The notes below the pieces were generated by a model. It was not told the origin of the DNA. It searched no databases and saw only the letters and a program-made list of their open reading frames with translations. This document shows, piece after piece, positions 24,588 through 33,887 of a stretch of DNA of 64,000 nt (position 1 is the stretch's first letter; each line of letters opens with the position of its first letter). The stretch comes from Methylomonas sp. UP202. GTDB lineage: Bacteria > Pseudomonadota > Gammaproteobacteria > Methylococcales > Methylomonadaceae. The position numbers and the translations under genes are program-made. The DNA is taken from the NCBI RefSeq assembly GCF_029910655.1, contig NZ_CP123897.1, forward strand, positions 4,329,547 through 4,393,546, written 5' to 3'.

Positions 24588-25520
24588 TTAGCAAGTGCTT
24601 GCGCGGCGTTTGGACAGGGCGAACGACAGCAAGCCGATCGCCATCAGCAGCAAGGTTTCCGGCTCCGGCACGGTGTTGGTGGTTTGTCGAGTGACCTCGG
24701 CAACGCTGAGAAAGGCTGACGTGTCCGCCAGGAAGAAAGCGCCCGGATCGGCACCGCCGAACAACGTTAACTCCGGACTGTCGTCGCCCAGTTCCAGCAA
24801 TTCGCCGGGGTGTAGAATGAAGGTCAGCAAGCGCGAACCGCTGTCGACCAACTTTCCACCGTAGCCGCTGGCCGTATTTTGGTCGGGCGCGCTCGCGGGT
24901 CGGGCTTCGTTGCCGAATACCGTATCCGAAATAAGTTTGCTGAACAGCAATTCGCTGTTGTCCTTTTTATGGAGCTGTACTATCGATTGGGCAAAATCGC
25001 CGTTACCTTTAATAGTTTTGGTCTCGGGAGCCGCAACCAAATGGCTGAAATCGAATTTCAAGCTCACCAAAAACGTGTCGACCGCCGAGCTGTTTTTGAT
25101 GGACAAGGCCAAGTCGCCGAACAGCGAACTCATAAACGACGGCTCGTCTTTCGAACCGCCTTCGGCATGCAGCTTGATGCCGAAACCGTCGCCGATGTTG
25201 GACAAATTCCCGCTCAGAGGGTCGTCGCCGACAATCTGATCGTTGATTAAGCTGGTAGTGGTGGTCGCGCCGCCGACGACGCGGATCAATTCCCCGTTTT
25301 GGGTGGCGTTGGTCGGTAAGGTCGGCGTGCCTAAGCTATCGAATTCCACCTTACCGGTAATATTGATGAATGGATTGAACACGGCCGCCGCGACCGGTTG
25401 GGCCATCCCCAGCCCGCTGATGGCCAAAACCAGAGCGGAAACGCCGAAGCGAAGTCGTTTGAATGATGGTTTGCCAGCCGATGCTTGGGGATTCGATAGT
25501 GTGCTTTCTATGGTTTTCAT
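24588..25520 (-). CDS. PEP-CTERM sorting domain protein
   Basis: A 310-aa secreted protein. After a polar N-terminal stretch of about 22 residues comes a signal helix (FGVSALVLAISGLGMAQPVAAA). The C-terminus is a classical PEP-CTERM tail: VPEPETLLLMAIGLLSFAL then SKRR. The central part is beta-rich with no catalytic motif. It differs from the two VPVPGA-tailed proteins at 0.6-3 kb, so both tail variants are present. A direct partner is not visible; it lies in the same direction as the collar-domain gene, 56 nt upstream of it. Confidence 0.85.
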   Translation of the reverse strand: MKTIESTLSNPQASAGKPSFKRLRFGVSALVLAISGLGMAQPVAAAVFNPFINITGKVEFDSLGTPTLPTNATQNGELIRVVGGATTTTSLINDQIVGDDPLSGNLSNIGDGFGIKLHAEGGSKDEPSFMSSLFGDLALSIKNSSAVDTFLVSLKFDFSHLVAAPETKTIKGNGDFAQSIVQLHKKDNSELLFSKLISDTVFGNEARPASAPDQNTASGYGGKLVDSGSRLLTFILHPGELLELGDDSPELTLFGGADPGAFFLADTSAFLSVAEVTRQTTNTVPEPETLLLMAIGLLSFALSKRRASTC

Positions 25521-26067
25521 GACGCGCCTCTTGAATGATTTCGTTATAGGGTCGAATGGGTTGCAATATGTTGAATATCCGGGTCAACAAGGCCGGTACC
25601 GCCGCGTTCTCGGGGCTTTACCGGATTTGTTCGCCTTACGGTTGAGTTCGAAGGAATAGAGTCAATTGCCGTGCCAAAGCCGGTCGCCGGATTTTTAAAT
25701 TTTTAAGCGGCTGTATTTGAAAGTTATTTTTTGGTTTTGGCGCCGACCGCCACCGACTAGGCCGGCTGGAATTTCTGGATATCGCCACGAGATGCCGTCT
25801 TGTTTACGAAATGCCGTATGTACGGAGCAAGCGCTTTCGGCGGGGTATGAAAACCTTGGTTATGCCGTCAATAAGAGGCTACTCAGCAAGGCAATCCGTG
25901 GCGCTGTCGGAGAGTTGCAAGCCGAAAGTTTCGATTTTTCGTAAAAGCTTCTATGCTGGTAGCGCTTGGCGAACCCTGTCAATAACCCCAAGCGCCCGCC
26001 GCTTGCCGTCCATCGTCGCCGGCAAACCGGGATTAGCAACAATTTTCCGATTCCTTGAGCAGAGCCT
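25521..26067. other. Intergenic region without recognised gene
   Basis: About 550 nt between the divergent PEP-CTERM and YkgJ genes. Small open frames occur (for example 25717-25944, plus strand) but show no family-like sequence, ribosome site or signal peptide. No clear hairpin terminator was found; promoters of both flanking genes must lie here. Confidence 0.5.
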
Positions 26068-26811
26068 ATGCGCAAAACCACGCCCGCCAACATCAAACTG
26101 ACGCTTTACGGCAAACCGATAGAATTGGAACTCAGCGCACCGGCGGAAAAAGTCACGCCGGTCGCGATCCTGCCGGCGCTGCATCGCATCAACAACGCCG
26201 TCGTCGAAACCGCGGTCGAGGTATTCGTCGCGGACAACGAAACCATTTCCTGCCAAGCCGGCTGCGGCGCTTGCTGCCGGCAAGTGGTGCCGTTGGCGGA
26301 GTTCGAGGCCTATCAGATCGCCGGACTGGTTGAACAAATGCCCGAGCCGAAGCGTTCGGCGATCAAGCAACGATTTGCCGACGGCTGTGCCAAACTGGAC
26401 GAGATCGACTGGCTGGGGCAATTGGAACGGATGCTGGCAGAGGGAACGACGCACGAAGCGGTCCAGACACACGCGCTGCGTTATTTTCATTCGGGCGTAG
26501 CCTGCCCTTTTTTGGAAGCGGAAAGCTGTTCGATTCACCCGGTTCGGCCGCTGGCTTGTCGGGAGTATTTGGTCACCTCGCCAGCCGAACATTGCCGAAA
26601 TCCGACGCCGGAACACGTCAAGCACATCGAGTTGAAGTTTCAGGTATCCAAGATCGTCCGCAAGCTTTGGCGAACCAACCACATCAAGGATTTGGATTCG
26701 GTGCCGATGATTTACGCGCTGAAATGGGTCAAGCGGCATCCCAACCAATTTCCGAAAAAACGCGGTCAGGATTGGCTGCGGGAATTTTTTAACTATCTGG
26801 CGAATCCGTAG
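26068..26811 (+). CDS. YkgJ-family cysteine-cluster protein
   Basis: A 247-aa protein. The metal-binding cysteine cluster of the YkgJ/UPF0153 (CxxCxxCC) family is seen as 'CQAGCGACCRQVVPLAEFEA' near residue 65, with later cysteines in 'VACPFLEAESCSIHPVRPLACREY' (read in pieces: 'ACPFLEAESCSIHPVRP' and 'LACREY'). The family probably binds zinc or an iron-sulfur centre; its function is unknown. The C-terminal 80 residues are basic and helical. It stands alone and is followed by the repeat region. Confidence 0.88.
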   Translation: MRKTTPANIKLTLYGKPIELELSAPAEKVTPVAILPALHRINNAVVETAVEVFVADNETISCQAGCGACCRQVVPLAEFEAYQIAGLVEQMPEPKRSAIKQRFADGCAKLDEIDWLGQLERMLAEGTTHEAVQTHALRYFHSGVACPFLEAESCSIHPVRPLACREYLVTSPAEHCRNPTPEHVKHIELKFQVSKIVRKLWRTNHIKDLDSVPMIYALKWVKRHPNQFPKKRGQDWLREFFNYLANP

Positions 26812-27431
26812 CAGCGGCTATGCGCACCTCGCCCGCCGTCATCACCAACGACTCGCTCGACGCCAAGCCATTTTGATCGTCGAGCACGAACCGTGCGATC
26901 ACGATACCGCGACCCGCAGGGCGTAAGGGGGTCGAGGCAGTATCGCGGGCTCTCGGGCCTCAAACCGACATTAAAACCAGCCGTCGCGCTAGCGATACAA
27001 GACTTAGAAGTCTATTTCCGCGTGGGCACAAAAACCGTGCCCTCCATACGCAACTGCGACGGGTATAAAACCTCGGCAACTTTGTCGGAGAACGGCAGCG
27101 CTCTATAAAATTTGTCGACCGTTCTCGTTCGGAGCTCGGCGCTTATAGAAAATTTCTCCAACGTTCGAGCTTGCCGTGAGAATGCCCGAGTTATTTTGGA
27201 GAACCTTTGAGAAAAAAGCCGGATGCTTTTAGAAGAAAGCCCGGATAGCCAATTTTTGTAGGGCATTGGCGATAGCATAATGCGCCGAATGATTTAAGGC
27301 CAACATACGGCGCAATACGGCTTCGCCTATTGACGCCCTACGAATTGCGCCTTACAGCCTTGTCCTCCTCGCAAACCGACACAAAAACCATCAGTCGCGT
27401 CAGCGATAACAAGACACGAAACCCGACTTCC

Positions 27432-27648
27432 CACGTGGGCACAAAAACCATGCCCACCCTACGCAACGTTAAATTTCGGGACGGTTTTCTCCCCTGATGC
27501 CGCGCGAGCACCGGGGATTTTGGCGAGAGTTGCCCACCAGGGGAGCGGCAGGGAGAGCCTGCCCCGCTTTTCGGGCATGTCGCTCGTTTTCGGAGGGCTA
27601 GGACAACCCTTCCGAAAACCCTCGCCAAAATCGCCGGCGCGCAGGACA
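27432..27648 (+). repeat. Long direct repeat, copy A, with nested hairpins
   Basis: Shared almost base for base with 28061-28245. The outer arms ATTTTGGCGAG (27517-27527) and CTCGCCAAAAT (27621-27631) enclose an inner hairpin of TTTTCGGAGGG with CCCTTCCGAAAA (27587-27618). Copy A carries extra bases around 27552 and a further segment of about 70 nt (27649-27720) absent from copy B. Confidence 0.85.
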
Positions 27649-28060
27649 AATCGGCAGGATAGCCGATTTGCATGCGATAGCACCCGAAGGGCGAGGCACA
27701 AGGATGTGCCGAGTGAACAAGCGGCATGGGGTGGCCTTTTCTTTGGTTTCTTGCTTTTGGCCAAACAAAAGAAAGAAACTCGGCTGTCGGGCCGAGACCC
27801 GACATTAAAACAGGTCGTGGCAATTCAACACGATACAAACAGTCACGCGACCGATGCGCTTCACTTTGTTCAGCACATCCTATGGGCCTGCAGGAGCGAT
27901 TGCCGAGGCCAAGCAAAAGAAAGTATCTCGGCTGTCGGGCCGAGACCCGACATTAAAAAAGTCGTGGCAATTTAAACATCATACGTACGATTCGCGAACG
28001 ATGCGCTTCACTTTGTTCAGCACATCCTACGGACCTAATCGTACCTACGCGGGCTATTTT

Positions 28061-28348
28061 CGCGTGGGCACAAAGACCGTGCCCACCCTACGCAACGTTA
28101 AATTTCGGGACGGTTTTCTCCCCCTGATGCCGCGCCGAGCACCGGGGATTTTGGCGAGAGTTGCCCGCCAGGGGAGCGGCAGGGATGCCGCTCGTTTTCG
28201 GAGGGCTAGGACAGCCCTTCCGAAAACCCTCGCCAAAATCGCCGGCGCGCAGGATGAAGCGGCATGGGGTGGCCTTTTCTTTGGTTTCTTTCTTTTGGCC
28301 AAACAAAAGAAAGAAACTCGGCTGTCGGGCCGAGACCCGACATTAAAA
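28061..28348 (+). repeat. Long direct repeat, copy B, with T/A-rich hairpin
   Basis: Second copy of the unit at 27432-27648 together with the downstream blocks at 27721-27810. Outer arms lie at 28148-28158 and 28229-28239. The T/A-rich hairpin is perfect over 14 bp (28284-28297 with 28304-28317) around the loop GCCAAA. Confidence 0.85.
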
Positions 28349-28440
28349 AAGTCTTGGCAATTTAAACATCATACTTACGATTCACGAACGATGCACTTCA
28401 TTCTGTTCAACACATACTACGCCCCTAGCGGGTTCGTATA

Positions 28441-29394
28441 TCAGTCGTCAACGAGTTTAGCTAAGTGTGGCAAAGTAGCTCGGATAGTTTGAACTAATTG
28501 ATCTCCAGCCAAATTTGGTTCGTCAATATCCCAAACAATCGTCAAGTGATGATTCGTATCAAAATGCGTACGCGAAGATTTAAATTTATTTTTTTCACAG
28601 GTGTAAATGACCGGCTTACCTAAACCTTCAGCATAACCCGCCTCCCAATACGCACCTAAATTATCATGCGAGAGATCGGCTATTACAAAGTCTGCCGAAC
28701 GAATTTCGACGCGCAACCGATCATCTATCAATCCAGCTCGAGGATTGTCATCCAACTTAATTAGATCAAACCCAGCTTGTTTTGCTTTCGGACGAAATAC
28801 TGATTCCAACATCATGTTTAATGGTTGTTCACCAAATTTCATTGCCATGAAAGCTTTACCATAGCTAACAGAACCTAAGCGAAGCGTTTCATAATGCTCC
28901 CATCCATCGAACGTCAAATGCATTCTTGCCAAAAACCCACCAGACAAAAGTCGTTCATACGGCCCATCTATAAAACCAATTTTTGATAAATGATCAATAA
29001 GTAGCCATAGACCAGCGTCAGATTTTGCACCAACCACTGATCCTTGATTTTGAAAAGATATGTCTATTGGCTCACCGGGCGCAGGCGAATTAGTAGCCAT
29101 CCATTGCACTAGGAGATCAGCCTGCTGTCGAGGCCTAGGAAGGGGAGCGTCAAGAATTCCTTTAATATTATAGGTATCAAGGAATAGCTGTTTTCCAACA
29201 TCATGAGCTTTTCGCACAACATGACTGATTTTAATTTCTGCATCAATTTGTTTTAGAAACTCGGGCATGCTAGCAAATAAACTCCCACTTAGCGAGAAAT
29301 TACCGCAGCGGCTACACCTAACATCTAAAGAATCGCATCCCCCAACACTATCAGTAACTATAGCCGTGAGGTTACTACAAACTGGACAACTCAT
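28441..29394 (-). CDS. Zinc-ribbon plus nucleoside-deoxyribosyltransferase/TIR-like protein
   Basis: A 317-aa protein whose gene is clearly more AT-rich than its neighbours. The N-terminus is a zinc ribbon (MSCPVCSNL... with CSRCGNFSL), the middle is helical, and the last 140 residues form a Rossmann-like domain: 'SYGKAFMAMKFGEQPLN', 'SADFVIADLSHDNLGAYWEA' and 'GYAEGLGKPVIYTCEKN'. The D in IADLS and the E in YWEAGYAEGLGKP fit the catalytic acids of nucleoside 2-deoxyribosyltransferase-like and TIR-like enzymes, which cleave N-glycosidic bonds. Proteins of this build are often found in stand-alone anti-phage defence. It stands alone beside the mosaic repeats; transfer from another genome is likely. 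The defence role is an inference. Confidence 0.75.
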   Translation of the reverse strand: MSCPVCSNLTAIVTDSVGGCDSLDVRCSRCGNFSLSGSLFASMPEFLKQIDAEIKISHVVRKAHDVGKQLFLDTYNIKGILDAPLPRPRQQADLLVQWMATNSPAPGEPIDISFQNQGSVVGAKSDAGLWLLIDHLSKIGFIDGPYERLLSGGFLARMHLTFDGWEHYETLRLGSVSYGKAFMAMKFGEQPLNMMLESVFRPKAKQAGFDLIKLDDNPRAGLIDDRLRVEIRSADFVIADLSHDNLGAYWEAGYAEGLGKPVIYTCEKNKFKSSRTHFDTNHHLTIVWDIDEPNLAGDQLVQTIRATLPHLAKLVDD

Positions 29395-29444
29395 GAGATG
29401 TAAAGCCTGCTAATTGAAAGGAATCGAATAATAATCTTAAATTC

Positions 29445-31250
29445 TTAAACCACCAACCTCGGCACCGCCCCCAACAACTTTTGCGTATACGGATGCTCCG
29501 GCGCCCCACAAACCTGAGCAGTCGCCCCCTGCTCGACAACCTTCCCCTGATACATCACCACCGTCCGATCACTGAGATACTCCACCACGCCGATGTTATG
29601 GGTGATGAACAACAAAGTCAGGTTGCGGCGGCGGCGGATGTCCAATAACAGTTGCAGAATTTCCGCCTGTACCGACACATCCAGCGCGCTGGTGATTTCG
29701 TCGCAGACGATGAATTCCGGATTCAGGGCCAGAGCCCGCGCCAGGCCGATGCGCTGGCGCTGGCCGCCGGAGAATTCGTGTGGGTAGCGCCACAGCGCCT
29801 CGCGACCGAGTTGCATGTCGTCCAACAATTGCTCGGCCAGTTCGATGCGCTCGTCGCGGTTGGCGCCGATGCCATGCACCTGCATCGGCTCGGTCAGCGT
29901 GGTTTCGACCAGCAGACGGGGATTAAGCGATGATTGCGGATCTTGAAAGGCGATTTGCATTTGCCTGCGCAATGGCCGCAATTCCTGAGCCGACAGCCCG
30001 ACCAGCTCCCTGCCGCCTATCTTGATGCTGCCCTCGGTCGGCGGCTCCAGTTGCAGCACCGCTCGGCCCAGCGTAGTCTTGCCGCAGCCGGATTCGCCGA
30101 CCAGCGCAACGATTTCGCCGCGCGGAATGTCCAGGCTCACATCATCGACCGCTTTGATGTGATCGACCACCCGGCGCAGCAAACCCTTACGCACCGGAAA
30201 CCAGACTTTCAGGTTGCGGATTTGGATTAAGGCTTGAGACTGCTCTTCCACTTGGGACGGCGTATTGCCGGAACTTGTCTTTGCGAAAACGGCCGGCTGA
30301 GCGGAGCTGGCGCCGTTTGCTTCGACTCCGCTCAGCAAGCGGCTTAGTTTAACGACGCTGCTCTCACCGCAGGCGCGGTGAGAGCCTTCAAAAGCTGGCG
30401 CATCGACAGGCTCAGCGCGAACGGTGGCTGGCGGTGCGGAGGCATCTGGTTTGGCGAGATTTTCCGGCACCGAGGCCAGCAACTTTTGGGTATACGGATG
30501 TCGCGGACTACCCAGCACGTCGCGGCAACGGCCGGCCTCGACCAGACGACCGAACTGCATCACGCCGACCCAGTGCGCCATTTGCGCGACGACGCCGAAG
30601 TCGTGGGTGATGAACAGCATGCTCATGCCGGTGTCGTCCTGCAATTGCCGCATCAGGCGCAGGATTTCGGCTTGCACAGTGACGTCCAGCGCAGTGGTCG
30701 GTTCGTCGGCGATCAACAGCTTGGGCTGGCAGGCCAGGGCCATCGCTATCATCACCCGCTGGCGCTGGCCGCCGGACAATTGGTGCGGGTAATCGCGAAA
30801 GCGCGCGCCGGGGTTGGGGATTTGCACTTGGGTCAACGCCACGACCGCGCGTTGCTCCGCTTCTTCCGCGCTCATGTTTGGAAAATGCAGTTGCAACGCT
30901 TCGATAATTTGCTCGCCGACGCTAAGCACCGGATTCAGCGAAGTCATCGGCTCTTGAAAAATCATCGCGATCTGGGCACCGCGCACTTGGCGGATGTCGG
31001 CGTCGGGCAAGGCCAGCAGGTCGCGGCCGTCGAACCAAATTTCGCCGCTCGGATGGCTGGCAATGCCGTCCGGCAACAGGCGAATCACCGACAAGGCGCT
31101 GATCGACTTGCCGCTGCCGGATTCGCCGACCAGACAAAAGGTTTCGCCCGCCGGAATATCGAAGCTGACGTCCTCGACGGCCTTGACCGGCTCGCCGCCG
31201 GTTTGTAAATAGGTGCGCAGGTGTTTGACTTGCAGCAAGGGCCGATTCAC
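29445..31250 (-). CDS. Peptide ABC transporter ATPase with two fused ABC domains (YejF/DppDF-type)
   Basis: A 601-aa protein with a GTG start at 31250 that overlaps the upstream permease stop (GTGA) and has GGAGG 6 nt upstream; the longer open frame is only run-on into the permease gene. Domain 1 has Walker A 'GESGSGKS' and '[16 protein letters not shown]' with '[13 protein letters not shown]'. Domain 2 has '[11 protein letters not shown]', '[17 protein letters not shown]' and '[13 protein letters not shown]'. Both Walker B motifs are intact, so both sites can work. The linker between domains (about residues 270-330) is odd: it is encoded by palindromic repeat sequence (30296-30425). It powers import through the two permeases next to it. 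Confidence 0.92.
   Translation of the reverse strand: MNRPLLQVKHLRTYLQTGGEPVKAVEDVSFDIPAGETFCLVGESGSGKSISALSVIRLLPDGIASHPSGEIWFDGRDLLALPDADIRQVRGAQIAMIFQEPMTSLNPVLSVGEQIIEALQLHFPNMSAEEAEQRAVVALTQVQIPNPGARFRDYPHQLSGGQRQRVMIAMALACQPKLLIADEPTTALDVTVQAEILRLMRQLQDDTGMSMLFITHDFGVVAQMAHWVGVMQFGRLVEAGRCRDVLGSPRHPYTQKLLASVPENLAKPDASAPPATVRAEPVDAPAFEGSHRACGESSVVKLSRLLSGVEANGASSAQPAVFAKTSSGNTPSQVEEQSQALIQIRNLKVWFPVRKGLLRRVVDHIKAVDDVSLDIPRGEIVALVGESGCGKTTLGRAVLQLEPPTEGSIKIGGRELVGLSAQELRPLRRQMQIAFQDPQSSLNPRLLVETTLTEPMQVHGIGANRDERIELAEQLLDDMQLGREALWRYPHEFSGGQRQRIGLARALALNPEFIVCDEITSALDVSVQAEILQLLLDIRRRRNLTLLFITHNIGVVEYLSDRTVVMYQGKVVEQGATAQVCGAPEHPYTQKLLGAVPRLVV
30296..30425. repeat. Palindromic repeat block inside the ABC ATPase linker
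   Basis: Three elements lie within 130 bp of coding DNA: an 11-bp inverted repeat GCTGAGCGGAG/CTCCGCTCAGC (30296-30306 and 30326-30336), a perfect 10-bp hairpin CTCTCACCGC/GCGGTGAGAG (30361-30384), and a copy of the REP-like sequence TCGACAGGCTCAGCGCGAAC (from 30403) that also occurs, intergenic, at 32601-32627. The reading frame stays open through all of it. Confidence 0.8.
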
Positions 31251-32437
31251 GACTCGCCTCCGTTGCGGCGCGCCAGTTTCGGATCGATCGCATCCCTGAA
31301 GGCTTCGCCGATCAGGTTGTAGGCAAACACCGTCATGAAAATCGCGCCGCCCGGAAACACCGCCATCCACCAGTTGAAGGTCGAAGACTTGACGGCCTGA
31401 TCCAACATTGCGCCCCAGGACGGCGCATCGACCACGCCAAGCCCGAGAAAGCTCAGCGTGGCTTCCGACAAGATCGCCCCGGCCACGCCGAAGCTGACCG
31501 CGACCAGTAACGGCGCGACGCCGTTGGGCAGCATATGGCGAAACAGGATCGACGGCAGCGGCAAGCCGCTGGCAATCGCCGCTTGCACGTAGTCCTGCTT
31601 GCGCAGTTTTAAAAACTCGGTACGCACGTAACGGGCGTAACCCGACCAGCCGGTGACGCCGATGATGACCATCATCATGTACAGGCTGCGGCCGAAGAAG
31701 GCGACGAAGGTCAGTAGCAGAAACAGAGTCGGGATGTCCTCGAAGATTTCCACCAAGCGCATGCCGAGCATGTCGACGATGCCGGAGAAATAGCCCATCA
31801 ACCCGCCGACGACGATACCGATGGCTAGCGCGATGCCGGTGGCGATGAAGCCTATGCTCAATGCAATCCGGCTGGCGTGGATCATGCGGCTCAGCACGTC
31901 GGCGCCGTTTTCCTCGGTGCCCAGCCAATGCGCGTGGCCCGCGCTGGCGAACGGCGCCTCCAGGCCCTTGCTGCCCAGGTCGCGCAGATAGTCGCCGGGC
32001 GCATAGGGAATCGGCGGCATGATTTTCCAATCGACTTGCACGTATTCCGGGCCGCGAAAGTCGTCGTAAATCACCAGCGCCGGCGGCTGCACGGTCAGAT
32101 TGGCGATCAACGCGGCGACGGCGGTGCCGGAAAAAAATATTAGAAACTTGGCACCGCCCGCGAGCGGCAGCCGGGACACGGCCAGCGCGATGAAAAATGC
32201 CACCAGTATCCAGGCATCCTCAATCGACAGATAGCGTAACACCGGGAAAGTGATTTCGCCGTTCTTGCTCATCACCAATGGCATCGAGTTGGCGAGGAAT
32301 GGCGCGAACACCGCGAACAACACCAACACGCCGACCCAAGCCAGTCCGAATTTGACGCCGACGCCGTCCAGCGTGCGGCGCCAGATACGGGCGGAGAAGG
32401 ATTGCCGGCTGATTAAGGGTTTAGGAGATGACGCCAT
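31247..32437 (-). CDS. Peptide ABC transporter permease (YejE/DppC-type)
   Basis: A 396-aa inner-membrane protein. It begins with a cytoplasmic N-terminus and a first helix (FGLAWVGVLVLFAVFAPFLA). An enlarged periplasmic loop with two extra hydrophobic stretches follows, then the DppC-type core with 'AHWLGTEENGADVLSRMIHA' (FGTDxxGRD-like). The ATPase-contact motif is 'YVQAAIASGLPLPSILFRHM' (EAA loop). It is longer than most YejE proteins (about 340 aa) because of the loop. It lies between the other permease and the ATPase, with which it overlaps by 4 nt. Confidence 0.9.
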   Translation of the reverse strand: MASSPKPLISRQSFSARIWRRTLDGVGVKFGLAWVGVLVLFAVFAPFLANSMPLVMSKNGEITFPVLRYLSIEDAWILVAFFIALAVSRLPLAGGAKFLIFFSGTAVAALIANLTVQPPALVIYDDFRGPEYVQVDWKIMPPIPYAPGDYLRDLGSKGLEAPFASAGHAHWLGTEENGADVLSRMIHASRIALSIGFIATGIALAIGIVVGGLMGYFSGIVDMLGMRLVEIFEDIPTLFLLLTFVAFFGRSLYMMMVIIGVTGWSGYARYVRTEFLKLRKQDYVQAAIASGLPLPSILFRHMLPNGVAPLLVAVSFGVAGAILSEATLSFLGLGVVDAPSWGAMLDQAVKSSTFNWWMAVFPGGAIFMTVFAYNLIGEAFRDAIDPKLARRNGGES

Positions 32438-32600
32438 TGGCTACCCTGTTTGATACGCCGTATAGCGGCAAGTCGATTCGCACGATGCGACTTTTAACCT
32501 ACCCCTGATTTTTACAGCTATTCCGTTGACACCCTCTGGGATATAGAGTCTGAGCCCTGCGACTGCCCTTAGGACAGGCTTTTCGAAGCATGATGTGGTG

Positions 32601-32627
32601 CGCCCTTCGACAAGCTCAGGGCGAACG
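32601..32627. repeat. REP-like intergenic element
   Basis: CGCCCT and AGGGCG arms around TCGACAAGCTC form a short hairpin, followed by AACGG. This resembles a widespread proteobacterial intergenic repeat. It lies between the two permease genes in an otherwise empty gap of 217 nt. Confidence 0.75.
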
Positions 32628-32654
32628 GTGTTTAAGGACCGGGGTTGTAGCAAC

Positions 32655-33728
32655 TTAGTCATAACTCACCCTAGGATCGGCCAAGGTGTAGCAGAAGTCG
32701 GCGATCAAATAGCCGACCAGGGTTAGAAAGCCGCTGATCCAGGTAATCGACAACACCAGCTCGCGGTCCCTGCCCTTCACCGCTTCCACCGCCAATTGGC
32801 CCATGCCGTTGATGCTGAAAATGTTCTCGACGATCAACGAGCCGGCCAACAAACTAGGCAACAAGCCGGCCGAGACCGTAATCAACGGCAACAAGCTGTT
32901 GCGGAACACGTGCGTCCACAGCACGTCGCGTTCGGCCAAACCCTTGGCGCGGGCGGTGCGGGCGTAGTCGGCGTGCAGGTTCTCCAGGATCGAGGTGCGG
33001 GTCAATTTCGCCAGCGCGGCGAAACCGCCGTAGGACAAGCAGATCACCGGAAGTACCAGATGCCAGATCCGGTCCAGCAGAAAGCCGCGCACGAAGCCGC
33101 TGTCGGTCCAATGCGGCAGAAACGGCATGTCCAGCGCCTCGCGGGCGCTGAGGCCCGCGGTCGGGAACCATTGGAAATATTGGATATTAGCGAAAAAGCC
33201 CAGCAGCAACACGCCGGCCAGCATGGTCGGAATCGACCACAGAGCCAACATCGACAAGCTGGCGCCGATGTCGAAGGCGCCGCCGCGTTCGGTCGCGGAT
33301 TTCATGCCGATCCAGATGGCCAGCGCATAAGTGAACGGTATGGTCACCAGATTCAGCAATAAGGTAATCGGGATACGTTCGGCCAGAATGTCGGCGACCG
33401 GTCGGCCGTATTGAAAGCTGGTACCGAGGTCCATGCCTTTGGTCAGCGAGAACGACTTATGACCTTGTTCGTCGTCGACGAAGCCGATCGGCGACACATT
33501 GTTCAGCCAACGCAGGTATTGCAGCGGCGCAGGTTGATCCAGGCCGTAGCGCTTGTTGTAATAATCCAGCAAAGCCTGCTTTTCCTGCGGTTTCATGTCC
33601 ATGCCGCCGACCAAAGTCTGGGCGCTGATACCGCCCGGCGAGGCTGCCATCACGGCAAACACGACCACGGTGATGCCGAGCAGGGTCGGCACCATCAACA
33701 ACAGGCGGCGCAGCAAATAAGTCAGCAT
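32655..33728 (-). CDS. Peptide ABC transporter permease (YejB/DppB-type)
   Basis: A 357-aa inner-membrane protein with the typical start MLTYLLRRLLLMVPTLLGIT. The start is the ATG at 33728 with AAGGAA 7 nt upstream; the open frame extends 12 codons further. The family EAA loop is 'YARTARAKGLAERDVLWTHV' and the end is 'GYLIADFCYTLADPRVSYD'. It pairs with the YejE-type permease to form the channel. Gene order (binding protein, this permease, second permease, double ATPase) equals yejABEF. Confidence 0.92.
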   Translation of the reverse strand: MLTYLLRRLLLMVPTLLGITVVVFAVMAASPGGISAQTLVGGMDMKPQEKQALLDYYNKRYGLDQPAPLQYLRWLNNVSPIGFVDDEQGHKSFSLTKGMDLGTSFQYGRPVADILAERIPITLLLNLVTIPFTYALAIWIGMKSATERGGAFDIGASLSMLALWSIPTMLAGVLLLGFFANIQYFQWFPTAGLSAREALDMPFLPHWTDSGFVRGFLLDRIWHLVLPVICLSYGGFAALAKLTRTSILENLHADYARTARAKGLAERDVLWTHVFRNSLLPLITVSAGLLPSLLAGSLIVENIFSINGMGQLAVEAVKGRDRELVLSITWISGFLTLVGYLIADFCYTLADPRVSYD

Positions 33729-33837
33729 AACGAATTCCTTTTGAGTGCCGAGAGAAAAATCCATGTCAAATCGGCCGGGATTGCCGAGCTCCAGACTTCA
33801 GGGACGTTCAAGGCCAACACCCTACATGGTATCTGGT

Positions 33838-33858
33838 CCCCGGCAATCCCTGCCGGGG
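33838..33858. repeat. Hairpin between binding-protein and permease genes
   Basis: CCCCGGCA and TGCCGGGG pair perfectly around ATCCC, about 30 nt past the stop of the binding-protein gene. A related arm (CCGGGATTGCCG) lies near 33775. It is probably a REP-type element that stabilises or partly ends the binding-protein mRNA. Confidence 0.6.
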
Positions 33859-33887
33859 TGACGCAACGCTGCAAGCTCGTCATGACT

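Larger units (their letters stand above)
26880..28437. repeat. Mosaic intergenic repeat region
   Basis: About 1.5 kb without a believable gene. Four kinds of block recur, some degenerate: (1) 'GTGGGCACAAAAACC' followed by ACGCAAC, at 27021, 27435 and 28064; (2) a hairpin with CTCGGC/GCCGAG arms followed by CGACATTAAAA, at 27779, 27927 and 28317; (3) a T-rich/A-rich hairpin (TTTCTTTCTTTTG with CAAAAGAAAGAAA), at 27745 and 28285; (4) a unit ending in 'TTCACTTTGTTCAGCACATC', at about 27813, 27961 and 28351 (the third copy altered). The blocks are reused in different orders, as in mobile intergenic repeats. The many open frames here are by-products. Confidence 0.85.

Noticed and set aside
26880-28437. 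Repeat region as a CRISPR array
   Set aside because: The repeated blocks are of unequal length and irregularly spaced, contain long internal hairpins, and no cas gene is near.
27520-28492. Several open frames of 70-212 codons in the repeat region on both strands
   Set aside because: They consist of the repeat blocks translated by chance (recurring 'LSGRDPTLK' and 'LAKQKKE' strings), have no ribosome sites and change frame between copies.
31251-32030. N-terminal extension of the double ABC ATPase (about 260 residues)
   Set aside because: It is the permease gene read in another frame; the GTG at 31250 with GGAGG and GTGA overlap is the clear start.
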